A DNA stretch of 64,000 bases from PALSA-612 sp963704335 (lineage in GTDB: Bacteria > Actinomycetota > Thermoleophilia > Gaiellales > Gaiellaceae): contig OY969889.1 in assembly GCA_963704335.1 (NCBI GenBank), positions 62,001 through 126,000 of the forward strand. The letters run 5' to 3'. The notes beneath the pieces were generated by a model. It searched no databases, was not told the origin of the DNA, and saw nothing but the letters and a program-made list of their open reading frames with translations. The position numbers and the translations under genes were made by a program. Position 1 is the stretch's first letter, and each line of letters starts with the position of its first letter. This document shows, piece by piece, positions 50,946 to 59,142 of this stretch.

Positions 50946-51917
50946 TCAGGACTTCGCGCGGGTCGACTTGTAGGCCGGCAGGACTTCGCGCTCGTAGAGG
51001 TCGAAGAAGATGTCCTGGTCGGGGCCGACCTGATGGACGTAGACGTGGTCATAGCCGGCGTCGACGAAGCGATCGATTGCCTCGATGTGCAGCTCGGGGT
51101 CCGGGCCGCAGACGACCACCTCAGCCACGTCGTCCTCCGTCACCATCGCGCAGGCCTCCTCGAAGTGGGAGGGCAGCGGCAGCTCCTCACCGAGCGTCCC
51201 TCGCAGAGCCGCGTTCGGCCACCACTGGAAAGCCGTCTTGCGGGCGCTCGCCTCCGAGTCCGCGACGCAGACCGTGACCTGCCCATAGCGTGGCTTGTGC
51301 TTACCGCCCGCACCCTCGAAGGTCTCGACCAACTCCGACTCGGGCTGAGTGCTCACAAGCCCGTCGCCGATGCGGCCCGCGAGCTCCGCCGCCTCAGGCC
51401 CTCCGGCTGCGACGACGATGTCCGGCGGTTCATCGGCCAGCGTGTACAGGCGCGCGTTCTCGACCGTGTAGTGCGTCCCGCGATGGCTCGTCAGCTCTCC
51501 CAGCCACAGCTCCCGAATCAGCGCCACCGCCTCCTCGAGCATCTCCCGCCTGAGCTCGGCGGGCGGCCAGCGCTGGCCCAGCACGTGCTCGTTCAGGTTC
51601 TCGCCGGTGCCCACGCCGAGGAAGAACCGGCCCGGAAGCATGGCAGCGGCTGTCGCGGCAGCCTGGGCAACGAGCGCAGGATGAATGCGAATCGTGGGGC
51701 AGGTGACGCCGGTGCCGATCCGCAAGCGCTCGGTCTCCACCGCCATTCCGCCGAGGACAGACCAGACGAACGGGCTATGGCCTTGGCGATCGATCCACGG
51801 ATGGAAGTGGTCGGACACGAGCGCGAATGTGAAGCCGGCCTCTTCCGCCCGACGCGCGTTCTTCACGAGCGTGAGTGGTGGGTGCTCTTCGCTGGAAAGC
51901 GCGTATCCCAAGTCCAT
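50946..51917 (-). CDS. LLM-class F420-dependent oxidoreductase (FGD-like)
   Basis: 323 aa. A luciferase-like barrel close to F420-dependent glucose-6-phosphate dehydrogenase relatives: MDLGYALSSEEHPPLTLVKNARRAEEAGFTFALVSDHFHPWIDRQGHSPFVWSVLGGMAVETERLRIGTGVTCPTIRIHPALVAQAAATAAAMLPGRFFLGVGTGENLNEHVLG, then PPDIVVAAGGPEAAELAGRIGDGLVS. The GTGENLNEH stretch is the family mark. ATG 51917 is used; longer upstream reading is not conserved-looking. The F420 partner reaction is unknown. Confidence 0.9.
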   Translation of the reverse strand: MDLGYALSSEEHPPLTLVKNARRAEEAGFTFALVSDHFHPWIDRQGHSPFVWSVLGGMAVETERLRIGTGVTCPTIRIHPALVAQAAATAAAMLPGRFFLGVGTGENLNEHVLGQRWPPAELRREMLEEAVALIRELWLGELTSHRGTHYTVENARLYTLADEPPDIVVAAGGPEAAELAGRIGDGLVSTQPESELVETFEGAGGKHKPRYGQVTVCVADSEASARKTAFQWWPNAALRGTLGEELPLPSHFEEACAMVTEDDVAEVVVCGPDPELHIEAIDRFVDAGYDHVYVHQVGPDQDIFFDLYEREVLPAYKSTRAKS

Positions 51918-52063
51918 GGCAATCACCCGGGTCGAGCCGGCCGCCGAATCGCGGAGGGCGACGTTCGGCGGCCGATCCCGTCCCAATCGTTCAGGCAACG
52001 ACTCCCGCGCCTGAGTTGAAGCGGGTTTTAGCCCCGCTCGCCGCATCTGAAACACGAGTCCGC

Positions 52064-52089
52064 GTGTAGAAGCCGGAGCGCCGGGGTAA
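52064..52089 (+). promoter_or_regulatory. SigF-type promoter (weaker) before the DUF6458 gene
   Basis: GTGTAG (52064-52069), 14 bases, GGGTAA (52084-52089). The -35 deviates at one central base. Confidence 0.5.
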
Positions 52090-52148
52090 ACGCCTGTAGT
52101 TCCACCTGATCGAAGCAACTCCCATCGATGGAAACGCAGGAGGTACGC

Positions 52149-52382
52149 ATGGGAATCGGTGTCAGTCTCATCCTCATCGCCGTCGGTGCGATCCTGACCT
52201 GGGCGGTCACGGACAACGTCACGAACGTTGATCTCAGCACTGTCGGAGTGATCCTCATGGTGGTCGGCCTGGCCGGCGGCCTCATCTCGTTGATGTTCTG
52301 GTCGAGCTGGGGTGGCTTTGGCAGCGTGAGGCGCGAGACCGTCGTGCGCGACAGCCCCACCGAGCGAGTCATCGAACGCTGA
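52149..52382 (+). CDS. DUF6458-type small membrane protein
   Basis: 77 aa with two helices: GIGVSLILIAVGAILTWAVT and VDLSTVGVILMVVGLAGGLISLMFW, then a charged tail (VRRETVVRDSPTERVIER). This MGIGxSL-LIAxGAIL-VDL-TVG-ILM pattern is typical of the actinobacterial DUF6458 family. ATG 52149 has AGGAGG 5 bases upstream, better than the in-frame ATG 21 bases earlier. Stress-linked by promoter context; function unknown. Confidence 0.8.
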   Translation: MGIGVSLILIAVGAILTWAVTDNVTNVDLSTVGVILMVVGLAGGLISLMFWSSWGGFGSVRRETVVRDSPTERVIER

Positions 52383-52441
52383 GCACCGGCCGGGGTCGCC
52401 TCGGGCGGCGGCCCCGGCATGACTTCCGCGATGATGCGCTC

Positions 52442-52789
52442 GTGCCCGCGACGCCGCGCATCGAGCCGTTCGCGGGTGGGACCGTGATCGCGCTCTCCGG
52501 GGAGCTCGACGCCTACGACGCCCCTGGCTTGCGCGAGGCGTTTCAGGAGCTCTTGGACGGCGAGCCTGCTGTCATCGTCCTCGACCTCACGACCGTCAGC
52601 TTTCTCGACTCGACTGTCCTCGGCGCCATCGTCGGCCTGTTGAGGCGGGTGCGCGAGGGGGGCGGCGAGTTGCGGACGGTGCTGCCCGACACGACCGCCC
52701 TCCGCATCTTCGAGATCACCGGGCTCGTGGCTGCACTCGACGTCTGGCCGAGCCGTGAGGCCGCCGTGGAGGATCGTCTTAGCCGGTAG
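52442..52789 (+). CDS. STAS-domain anti-sigma factor antagonist
   Basis: 115 aa, GTG start. RsbV/SpoIIAA-like: GTVIALSGELDAYDAPGLREAFQELL, VIVLDLTTVSFLDSTVLGAIVGLLRRV with the phosphorylatable Ser in FLDS, ALRIFEITGLVAAL. It binds and neutralises RsbW-type kinases when unphosphorylated. Convergent with the RsbW gene, 11-base overlap of the ends. One of four STAS proteins in this cluster. Confidence 0.92.
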   Translation: MPATPRIEPFAGGTVIALSGELDAYDAPGLREAFQELLDGEPAVIVLDLTTVSFLDSTVLGAIVGLLRRVREGGGELRTVLPDTTALRIFEITGLVAALDVWPSREAAVEDRLSR

Positions 52790-53204
52790 CGACCAGCTGC
52801 TTGCGCATGCGTACGACGGTGCCCCGGGCAGCCGGATCCTCGTCGATCGCGACCTCGTCCATCACGGCTCTGACGATGGCGAGGCCCATGCCGCTTTCGG
52901 CCAAGCCCTCGCCTAGCATCGCGTCGTCATCGATGTCCGGCAAGGCGGCGCCGACACCACCCTCGTCCTCCACGGACACCTCGATCGCCTCGGACTCGAC
53001 GCGAAACACGAGACGTACGACGCCGGGATCCTCCTCGTAGGCGTGCTGGACCGCGTTGCCGCAGACCTCCGTGACGGCGAGCTTGAGGTCGGCGAGCGCG
53101 ATCTCGCTCATCGGCACCTCCATCGCGATGCCGGTGAGCACGAGCCTCGCGAGGACGAGGTACTCCGCCTTGGCCGGGATCGTCAGTCGGACGGTCTCGC
53201 TCAC
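52779..53204 (-). CDS. RsbW/SpoIIAB-like anti-sigma factor (serine kinase)
   Basis: 141 aa with a GHKL ATPase fold. N-box LKLAVTEVCGNAVQHAYEED, G1 VSVEDEGGVG, G2 ESGMGLAIVRAVMDEV. All ATP-binding motifs are intact, so it should both hold SigF inactive and phosphorylate STAS partners. Its start overlaps the sigF stop by 4 bases (GTGA-type), consistent with 1:1 synthesis with SigF. Confidence 0.92.
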   Translation of the reverse strand: MSETVRLTIPAKAEYLVLARLVLTGIAMEVPMSEIALADLKLAVTEVCGNAVQHAYEEDPGVVRLVFRVESEAIEVSVEDEGGVGAALPDIDDDAMLGEGLAESGMGLAIVRAVMDEVAIDEDPAARGTVVRMRKQLVATG

Positions 53205-53966
53205 GCCTCACGCTCCGCGACGGTGTCGAGGCGGCCGCGCATGACGGCCAGCGAGCGGCGCAGCAGCCGCGAGACGTGCATCTGCGAGATGCCGACGCGG
53301 GCTGCAATCTCCGACTGGGTCAGACCCTCGAAGAATCGGAGCTCGACGATCACGCGCTCTCGCTCGTCGAGCGCGGCGAGACCCGGACTCCAGCAGTACG
53401 CCGTGCTCGACCTCCTCGTATCCTGCCTCGGGCGCGCCGAAGAGATCTTCGACCGTGCCCTCGTCGGAGTCACCGAGCCCGAGCGGCTGAGAGAGCGATC
53501 GCGTGGAGTACGCGTGGTACGTCTCCAGCGCCTCTACGACTTCCTCCTCCTCGAGCCCGGTGTCCACGGCCAGTTCCGCGATAGTCGGCGCCCGGCCGAG
53601 ATCGGCCGTGGCCGCCTCGATCGTGCGGGCGAGCTTCAGGCTCAGCTCCTTCATCCGGCGCGGCACGTGCACGGCCCACGCACGGTCGCGGAAATGGCGC
53701 TGGATCTCTCCCACGATCGTCGGCACTGCGTACGTCGTGAACTTCACTCCCCGCTCGACGTCGAAGCGCTCGATCGCGAGCACGAGCCCGATGGAGCCGA
53801 CCTGAACGAGGTCCTCCATGGGCTCGCCACGACCTGCATAGCGAGACGCGATCTTGCGTACGAGCGGCATGAACTGCTCGACGATCTGGTCGCGCGCGCC
53901 CTGGTCGCCGGCGCGGTAGTCCTCTAGCAGCCGCAGAAATGCTGATTCGGTGGCCATCGTGGTCAT
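53201..53966 (-). CDS. sigF: General-stress sigma factor SigF/SigB, with a one-base frameshift near 53390
   Basis: About 254 aa if corrected. Regions 2-3 read in one frame (FMPLVRKIASRYAGRGEPMEDLVQVGSIGLVLAIERFDVERGVKFTTYAVPTIVGEIQRHFRDRAW, VPRRMKELSLKLART) up to YEEVEHGVLLES. Region 4 (GLAALDERERVIVELRFFEGLTQSEIAARVGISQMHVSRLLRRSLAVMRGRL) is in the next frame. The total is 3n+1. Reading GGT instead of GGGT at about 53385-53390 restores VLLESGLAALDERE. The gene is flanked by two RsbW-like genes with 4-base overlaps. A homopolymer error or a recent mutation are both possible. Confidence 0.88.
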
Positions 53967-54343
53967 CCCGCCGAGCGGTCGGCGGAGACTCCCAGCTCAA
54001 CCCAGAATCCGTCCGGCTCGCTCTCCTCCGCCACGTCGTCGACGAGCGGCGCCAGGACTCGCGCCACCGACGGCTCGTCGACCTGCGAGCGCGCGAAGGG
54101 GCCTACTCGCGCGCGCAGGCCCTCGGGCGCCGCGGTGGCCTCCATCGTCACGGCGTCCTTGGCGAGCTCTTGCGTGATGAGGCTCTCGAGGGCAAGCAAC
54201 AGGTCGTCGACACGGTCCACCGGCAGGTCGAAGCGGGAAGACAGGCCGCCGAGCACGAGCCGTCCCACGCCGCGATAGCCCGCGGTCGCTGGGAACTCGA
54301 CGAGGACGCGGTCTACCGGCTCGGCCACCCCCGCCTCGCTCAC
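53963..54343 (-). CDS. RsbW-like protein with degenerate ATP site
   Basis: 126 aa, position and length like an anti-sigma factor: RVLVEFPATAGYRGVGRLVLGGLSSRFDLPVDRVDDLLLALESLITQELAKDAVTMEATAAPEGLRARVGPF. The helix that should carry the N-box Asn reads LALESLITQELA with no Asn, and DxGxG/GxGL boxes are missing. It overlaps both the STAS gene upstream and sigF downstream by 4 bases. Probably a non-catalytic binding partner in the switch (inference). Confidence 0.7.
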   Translation of the reverse strand: MSEAGVAEPVDRVLVEFPATAGYRGVGRLVLGGLSSRFDLPVDRVDDLLLALESLITQELAKDAVTMEATAAPEGLRARVGPFARSQVDEPSVARVLAPLVDDVAEESEPDGFWVELGVSADRSAG

Positions 54344-54747
54344 GCGCTTGGTGCCTCGGGCACCTCCGCGTCGAGCGCGGTGTCTCGGCTCCGGTACAGC
54401 GTGAAGACTCGGTCGAGGAGCGTGATCTCGAAGATGCGTCGGATGTTCGCGTCCGCGCAGACGACGCTGACGTGGCCGCCGACCGAACGGAGGCGCTTGA
54501 CAGCCCCGAGGAGCACGCCGAGCGTCATCGAGTCGATGAACGTGGCGTCGTTCAGGTCAATGACGAGCGAGGTTGCCCCGCTGTCGATCGCGTCGTTGAT
54601 GGCCGCCCGCAGCTCCTGCGCCGTGTGCAGGTCGGCCTCGCCCTGGACTGCAACGACGGCGGTGCCGCCGACAGCGCTCGTCACTTCCACGCCGAACGCA
54701 GACTCATCCGAGCCGACTGGGCTGTCCCGCCCGACTTCTCCGCCCAT
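54340..54747 (-). CDS. STAS-domain anti-sigma factor antagonist, first gene of the sigF operon
   Basis: 135 aa: GGTAVVAVQGEADLHTAQELRAAINDAIDSG, LVIDLNDATFIDSMTLGVLLGAVKRLRSVGG with Ser in FIDS, IRRIFEITLLDRVF. A SigF-type promoter ends 13 bases before its ATG, so the STAS-RsbW-like-sigF-rsbW operon is probably autoregulated. Confidence 0.9.
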   Translation of the reverse strand: MGGEVGRDSPVGSDESAFGVEVTSAVGGTAVVAVQGEADLHTAQELRAAINDAIDSGATSLVIDLNDATFIDSMTLGVLLGAVKRLRSVGGHVSVVCADANIRRIFEITLLDRVFTLYRSRDTALDAEVPEAPSA

Positions 54748-54759
54748 AAGGGATCGGTT

Positions 54760-54785
54760 GTACCCAATCGCCCGGGGCCCGAAAC
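54760..54785 (-). promoter_or_regulatory. SigF-type promoter of the sigF operon
   Basis: On the minus strand GTTTCG (54785-54780), 14 bases, GGGTAC (54765-54760), start codon at 54747. One of the best matches in the set. Confidence 0.7.
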
Positions 54786-54786
54786 C

Positions 54787-55125
54787 TCAGCTGCGCTTGC
54801 GCGACACCGCCCGGGAGAGCTGGGCCTTGTTCATCGTCGAGCGACCCTCCACGCCGAGGCGCTTGGCCTCCTCGTAGAGCTGCTCTTTCGTTCGACCACG
54901 CGGCGAGCTGCGGTTGGCCCGCAGGCCACCTCGGCGCCCGGAAGAGATGTCCTTGCGCGACAACCGCGAGGACGTCTGCGACTCCCCGTGCCGTGCGCGT
55001 TCCTTGTTGACGGTGCGCGCTGCGATCTCCTCTGCGCGCTTCTTGCCACGGCTCTTCAGCGAGTCCTTGATGTGCTCGTACTGGCGGGCTCGCTTCGTGC
55101 CCTTCTTGACTCCACGCGGTGGCAT
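54787..55125 (-). CDS. Basic protein with C-terminal Rho_N/SAP-like motif
   Basis: 112 aa, strongly basic. MPPRGVKKGTKRARQYEHIKDSLKSRGKKRAEEIAARTVNKERARHG is the start of a family often labelled plasmid-stabilisation or ChaB-associated. The end TKEQLYEEAKRLGVEGRSTMNKAQLSRAVSRKR is a Rho N-terminal/SAP-like helical motif that binds nucleic acid. A SigF-type promoter precedes it, so it may protect or organise DNA under stress (inference). Confidence 0.75.
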   Translation of the reverse strand: MPPRGVKKGTKRARQYEHIKDSLKSRGKKRAEEIAARTVNKERARHGESQTSSRLSRKDISSGRRGGLRANRSSPRGRTKEQLYEEAKRLGVEGRSTMNKAQLSRAVSRKRS

Positions 55126-55158
55126 TACGACCCCCTCTTGATCGGTTCGGGTCGAGCA

Positions 55159-55185
55159 CTACCCCTCGTCGTCGAAGCGCGAAAC
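55159..55185 (-). promoter_or_regulatory. SigF-type promoter of the Rho_N-type gene
   Basis: On the minus strand GTTTCG (55185-55180), 15 bases, GGGTAG (55164-55159), 33 bases before the ATG at 55125. It lies within the 3' end of the STAS gene upstream. Confidence 0.65.
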
Positions 55186-55527
55186 CTCGTCGAGCGCCGT
55201 GGCGGCGTCCTCCACGGACTCGCAAACGGGCATCGCGTCGGCGAGACGCACGATCGCGATGGCGCGCGCGACCGGTGACGTGGACGGCACGGAGAGCGCG
55301 ACCCCACCTCCGTGCGTGGCGCCAACGCGCCCCAGTCCGAACAGGGCGTGCAGTCCGGCACTGTCGATGAACGACACACGGTCGAGGTCGATGACGAGCT
55401 TGCCGGCGGCTGCGAGAGGATCGAGCTGAGAGCGCGCGTGCTCGACGGCGAGCTTGTCGACACGCCCCTCCAGGTGCGCAACGGACACGCCCCGTACCTC
55501 GTCAGTCCTGAGGTTAACTCCGTTCAC
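55159..55527 (-). CDS. STAS-domain protein linked to the SpoIIE-type phosphatase
   Basis: 122 aa, GTG start 14 bases inside the end of the phosphatase gene. RGVSVAHLEGRVDKLAVEHARSQLDPL, LVIDLDRVSFIDSAGLHALFGLGRVG with Ser in FIDS. Its coupling to the phosphatase suggests it is that enzyme's direct substrate. Confidence 0.9.
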   Translation of the reverse strand: MNGVNLRTDEVRGVSVAHLEGRVDKLAVEHARSQLDPLAAAGKLVIDLDRVSFIDSAGLHALFGLGRVGATHGGGVALSVPSTSPVARAIAIVRLADAMPVCESVEDAATALDEVSRFDDEG

Positions 55528-58500
55528 CGTGCGGCCCGTGGTTCAGTGCAGGTTCCCGGCTCAGGGGACGCTCCATCACGATCCGCGTACCGGTCTCGCG
55601 GCGCTGCACGTCCACCGACGCCATCAGGCCCTCGATCAAGCGCAGGCCAAGACCGCGGTTCTCGCGCGCCTGCGGCTCCTTCCATCGCCCGTGATCCGCC
55701 ACTTCCACACGGACCCTATCGCCGGTCAGCACGGCGTCCAGCCGGAACGTGGAACCGGGCGGAGCGTCCGCGTGCTCGATCGCGTTGGCGCCGGCTTCCC
55801 AGCTCGCGAGCACCACGTCGCGAGCATCTATGTCGGGCACCGCCGCGTGCTCGAGCCACTGCACGAGCTCGGTGCGGAGCTTCTGGAGCGAGTCCGGGTG
55901 GGCGGGTAACGTCAATACGAGCGGCTGTAGCGGAACTGCGTCGAGGCGGATCACGAGCAGCGCGACGTCGTCGCCTCGAGCCCGCTTGCCGAGCAGCTCC
56001 TCGACGATGGTGTTCACGAAGGCGTCGGGCTCTTGCGGGGCTGCCGCCGCTGCGGCGGCGAGCAGGTCGAGACCTTCGTCGATCGACCGGTCAGGACGCT
56101 CGACGAGGCCGTCCGTGTACATCACCACGATCGCCCCCGGCTGGAGGGTCGTGTGCCACTCCGTGTAAGACGCGTCCGGGTCGGCGCCGAGGGGCAGGCC
56201 GCCGCCGCCCTCGAGGTACCGAATCTCGCCGTTCGGCTCGACGACGAGCGGTGGAGGATGGCCGGCGGAGGTGACCGTCGCGTCGAGCGAGTGAGGATCG
56301 AGCGTGACGAAACCCAGCGTCGCGAACGGCACGTCCGTATAGCTCGCCAGCAGGAGGTTCAGCTTGGTGACGGTCTCGCCCGGCGTCCGCTCGTCCAGGC
56401 AGAGGGCCCGCATCCCGTTTCGCAGCTGGGCCATGGTCGCCGCGGCCTCCACGCCCTTGCCGACGACGTCGCCGACCACGAAGCCCATACGGCCGTCAGC
56501 CAGCGTGAGCGTGTCGAACCAGTCGCCGCCGACGTCGACCGCGGTCGAGCCGGGGAGGTAGACCGCGGCCACGCGCAGCCCTTCCATCGAGGGCAGGGTC
56601 TCGGGCAGCACGCTTCGCTGCAGCGTCTCCGCGATGTCGCGTTCGGTCTCGTAGCGACGCGCGCGGTCGAGCGCGAGTGCCGACTGCGCCGCGACCGACT
56701 CGAGGAACGGCCGGTCGTCGCGCGCGAGCTGGTCGGGCTCACGCCAGCCCAGCACGGCAAGGCCGATCGCGGAACCGGCTGCCCACAGCGGCAGATAGGC
56801 GAACGTCCGCATGCCGCTCGCCTCTGCGCGCTCTTGAGAGCCGGGGAAGTCGGCGGCCAGCTGGTCGAGGTCCTGATAGTAGGCCGGCTGCCTTCGGCGG
56901 AGCGCCTTCGTCCCGGGCCGGTCTGCGCTCAGCGGTACGCCGCGCTCCTCGATCAGCTCGTCAGGGACGCCGCGCCAGGCGACGGGGGTCATCTGCCCCG
57001 ATTCACGGTCGACGACGCTCAGCGCGGCGGCATCGGCTCCGACGGAGGTCAACGCCGCGTCGATGAAAGCCTCGGCGACGTCGCCCGACGTCAGGGCGCC
57101 GGACAGGCGGGCCGTGAGGGCAAGCAGGCGTTCCGAGCGGCGCCGCGTCATGAGCTCTTCCTCGAAGCGGAGACTCCGGTCGAGGGCGACGGCGCCCTGC
57201 TGGAAGATCGTGGCCGCGATGGCCACCGTCCCGGAGTCGAGCGCCGTGGGCGCTTTGTAGATGAACTGCACCGCTCCGAGCCTGCGCGAGCGCGCCTTGA
57301 GCGCGAAGCAGTAGATCGACTCTTCGTCCGGCTCGAACAGGCCGCGCTCGGAGGGGCCGTAGCGCTCGACGAACTGAGCCCGCGTCTTCAGCGTGACCGG
57401 CTCCCCTGATTCGAGCGCGTCCGCCAGGCACCCGGGGGTCCCGAGCGGAACGAGCCTTCTGGCTTCGACAACCTCTTCCGGGACCCCGCCCACCGCGAGC
57501 AGGCGCAACTGATCGCGACCCGCGTCGAGCCCGTACACGAGCACGCCGTCGGCCGCGAGCGCGCCCGTCGCCTGCTGGGCAATGACCTCCGCCACCTCGG
57601 CAGCCGTCGCCGCCGCGCTCATGCTCTCGGCCACCTCCTGCAGCAGCCGCGTGCGGTCGGCCGCGACCTCCGCGTAGACGCGCGCGGACTGCTCGAGCTC
57701 GTGCAGCTGGGCTCGCTCGAGCGCCTGGCCGCCCGCGCCGGCGGCGACGTTGGCCACTCCGATCATGTCGTCGTCGATGACGTGTGGCTGCGCGAACGGG
57801 AAGCCCATGGCTCCCACGACACGACCGGAGGCGCGAAGGGGCACGGCCAGCGACGCCGCAGCATGCGGGACGAGCTTTGCTCCTTCGGGAAACACTCGCC
57901 GGAACTCCCGAGGAGTATTGGCGTACGCCGCCTTACCGGTACGAGCGGCAGTGGCAACCGGCGAACGCGTGGTGAGCGGTAGGCGCAAGCCCGGTCGCAA
58001 CGCCGCGCGTGCTCCCGTGCCGGGGTCCACGATCACGATCTCGTCGCCCTCGATCAGCCCGAGGGAGCCTCCCATCGCACCCAGCAGGTCCGGCATGAAC
58101 GTGACGAGCGCGCGCGCCACCTCGGACGGGGTCGCGGCGGCCGACAACGACGTCGCCAGCTCCTGAAAGTCCTTCGCTGCCGCGGACTCCCGCTCCGCCT
58201 CGACTGCCCGCTCCGCTTCCTTGCGGCGCAGGCGCTGAAGGCTCCAGCCGATCCAGACGAGGCCGAGCGCCACGATAAGACTGACGGCCCACCGCCGGGC
58301 GACCGCGTTCTCGTCGATCATGAACTCCCACCGAGGTTCTTCGTAGAGCAGAAGGGCAATCCAGGCGGCCGCGATGGCCGCGTGCGCCGGTCCGATGCCG
58401 AGGAAGACTGAGACGAGCACGACCATGCCGACGAGCGGGGTCGTGAACATCTCGCCCGCGACGAGCTGCGTGACGAAGACTCCGAAGGCGGCGACTGCGA

Positions 58501-58564
58501 GCGCCAGGGCGTAGCGGCGCCAGCCGGAAAACCGAGGCCCGCCGGAGGTCGGGTGCTCGTTCAC
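55514..58564 (-). CDS. SpoIIE/RsbU-type PP2C phosphatase with membrane, GAF and HATPase domains
   Basis: 1016 aa, GTG start. Residues about 15-110 hold four membrane helices (DUF4118-like). Three GAF-type modules span about 130-650 (e.g. LATSLSAAATPSEVARALV; VAESMSAAATAAEVAEVIA; LTARLSGALTSGDVAEAFI). A SpoIIE phosphatase follows at about 660-880 (VDVGGDWFDTLTL, VGDVVGKGVEAAATMAQL, GDDVALLVI). The C-terminal GHKL ATPase has ASWEAGANAIEHADAPPG and GLGLRLIEGLMASV. It senses signals and dephosphorylates STAS proteins to release SigF; the added ATPase suggests an anti-sigma or kinase side activity. Confidence 0.92.
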   Translation of the reverse strand: MNEHPTSGGPRFSGWRRYALALAVAAFGVFVTQLVAGEMFTTPLVGMVVLVSVFLGIGPAHAAIAAAWIALLLYEEPRWEFMIDENAVARRWAVSLIVALGLVWIGWSLQRLRRKEAERAVEAERESAAAKDFQELATSLSAAATPSEVARALVTFMPDLLGAMGGSLGLIEGDEIVIVDPGTGARAALRPGLRLPLTTRSPVATAARTGKAAYANTPREFRRVFPEGAKLVPHAAASLAVPLRASGRVVGAMGFPFAQPHVIDDDMIGVANVAAGAGGQALERAQLHELEQSARVYAEVAADRTRLLQEVAESMSAAATAAEVAEVIAQQATGALAADGVLVYGLDAGRDQLRLLAVGGVPEEVVEARRLVPLGTPGCLADALESGEPVTLKTRAQFVERYGPSERGLFEPDEESIYCFALKARSRRLGAVQFIYKAPTALDSGTVAIAATIFQQGAVALDRSLRFEEELMTRRRSERLLALTARLSGALTSGDVAEAFIDAALTSVGADAAALSVVDRESGQMTPVAWRGVPDELIEERGVPLSADRPGTKALRRRQPAYYQDLDQLAADFPGSQERAEASGMRTFAYLPLWAAGSAIGLAVLGWREPDQLARDDRPFLESVAAQSALALDRARRYETERDIAETLQRSVLPETLPSMEGLRVAAVYLPGSTAVDVGGDWFDTLTLADGRMGFVVGDVVGKGVEAAATMAQLRNGMRALCLDERTPGETVTKLNLLLASYTDVPFATLGFVTLDPHSLDATVTSAGHPPPLVVEPNGEIRYLEGGGGLPLGADPDASYTEWHTTLQPGAIVVMYTDGLVERPDRSIDEGLDLLAAAAAAAPQEPDAFVNTIVEELLGKRARGDDVALLVIRLDAVPLQPLVLTLPAHPDSLQKLRTELVQWLEHAAVPDIDARDVVLASWEAGANAIEHADAPPGSTFRLDAVLTGDRVRVEVADHGRWKEPQARENRGLGLRLIEGLMASVDVQRRETGTRIVMERPLSREPALNHGPHGERS

Positions 58565-58574
58565 CGCGATGAGA

Positions 58575-58609
58575 CTGAATCAGGGACAGGCTCAGTCCTG
58601 TCGCTGATG
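58575..58609. promoter_or_regulatory. Hairpin in the leader of the SpoIIE-type gene
   Basis: ATCAGGGACAGG (58580-58591)/CCTGTCGCTGAT (58598-58609), 11 of 12 paired, loop of 6. A competing pairing GACTGA (58574-58579) with TCAGTC (58593-58598) would exclude it. Ends about 11 bases before the GTG start; no clear ribosome site is seen. Confidence 0.4.
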
Positions 58610-58694
58610 CGGCTCCCCCACTCGAGCCAGAGGCCGGTGAGACCACAGATCGGCATGTGGGCGAGAGGTTAGCCGTAGATCGGCCCGGGAACCG

Positions 58695-58720
58695 GTTTCG
58701 AGACGGCCCGCGCCGGGAAG
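58695..58720 (+). promoter_or_regulatory. SigF-type promoter of the STAS gene at 58735
   Basis: GTTTCG (58695-58700), 14 bases, GGGAAG (58715-58720). It fixes the downstream ATG 58735 as start, since longer starts would lie upstream of the promoter. Confidence 0.65.
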
Positions 58721-58734
58721 CCGCGCAGTATCAC

Positions 58735-59094
58735 ATGGAACGCTCGGCTGCCATCGTCGCCGTATCCGGCGAGCTCGATCTCTCGACCACCGCGCGGTGG
58801 GACGAGGAAGTCCAGGCTGCTACGCGGCACTCACCTGCGGTCGTCGTCGACCTCTCCGAGGTGCCCTTCGTCGACAGCGCCGGAGTGAGAGAGCTCTTCC
58901 GCTGGGTGCAGAGGGCTGAGCGGCGCGGCATCCTGGTGTGCGTGGTCGCGCCCCGAGACGGGCCCCTCTGGCGGTTGCTGGACATACTCGACCTCGAGTC
59001 TGTCGCGCCGATCTGCGACACCCGGGAAGACGCGCTCGCAGCATGTACGGGGCCGGGAAAGCCCGGCCCCGTGAACTCCATGCGAGCCACCTAG
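58735..59094 (+). CDS. STAS-domain anti-sigma factor antagonist
   Basis: 119 aa. SAAIVAVSGELDLSTTARWDEEVQAAT, VVVDLSEVPFVDSAGVRELFRWVQRAERRG with Ser in FVDS, LWRLLDILDLESVAPICDT. The frame is open to a GTG at 58657, but the SigF-type promoter at 58695-58720 argues for ATG 58735. Fourth STAS protein of the cluster, divergent from the phosphatase gene. A perfect hairpin at 59047-59072 lies inside its 3' coding end. Confidence 0.85.
   Translation: MERSAAIVAVSGELDLSTTARWDEEVQAATRHSPAVVVDLSEVPFVDSAGVRELFRWVQRAERRGILVCVVAPRDGPLWRLLDILDLESVAPICDTREDALAACTGPGKPGPVNSMRAT
59047..59072. terminator. GC-rich hairpin inside the STAS 3' end
   Basis: ACGGGGCCGGG, loop AAAG, CCCGGCCCCGT: 11 perfect pairs ending 19 bases before the TAG. 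Could terminate transcription between this gene and convergent csbD. Confidence 0.55.
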
Positions 59095-59142
59095 CGGCGC
59101 TCTGTCGTGTGCGCTGCTAGCGGCGCTCTGTCGTGTGCGTTG
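59091..59142. repeat. 26-base tandem duplication
   Basis: Two direct copies of a 26-base unit beginning CTAGCGGCGCTCTGTCGTG (59091-59116 and 59117-59142) with one mismatch. The first contains the STAS stop, the second the csbD stop (minus strand). Confidence 0.8.

Noticed and set aside
58657..58734. GTG start at 58657 for the STAS gene
   Set aside because: A strong SigF-type promoter lies at 58695-58720, inside this extension.
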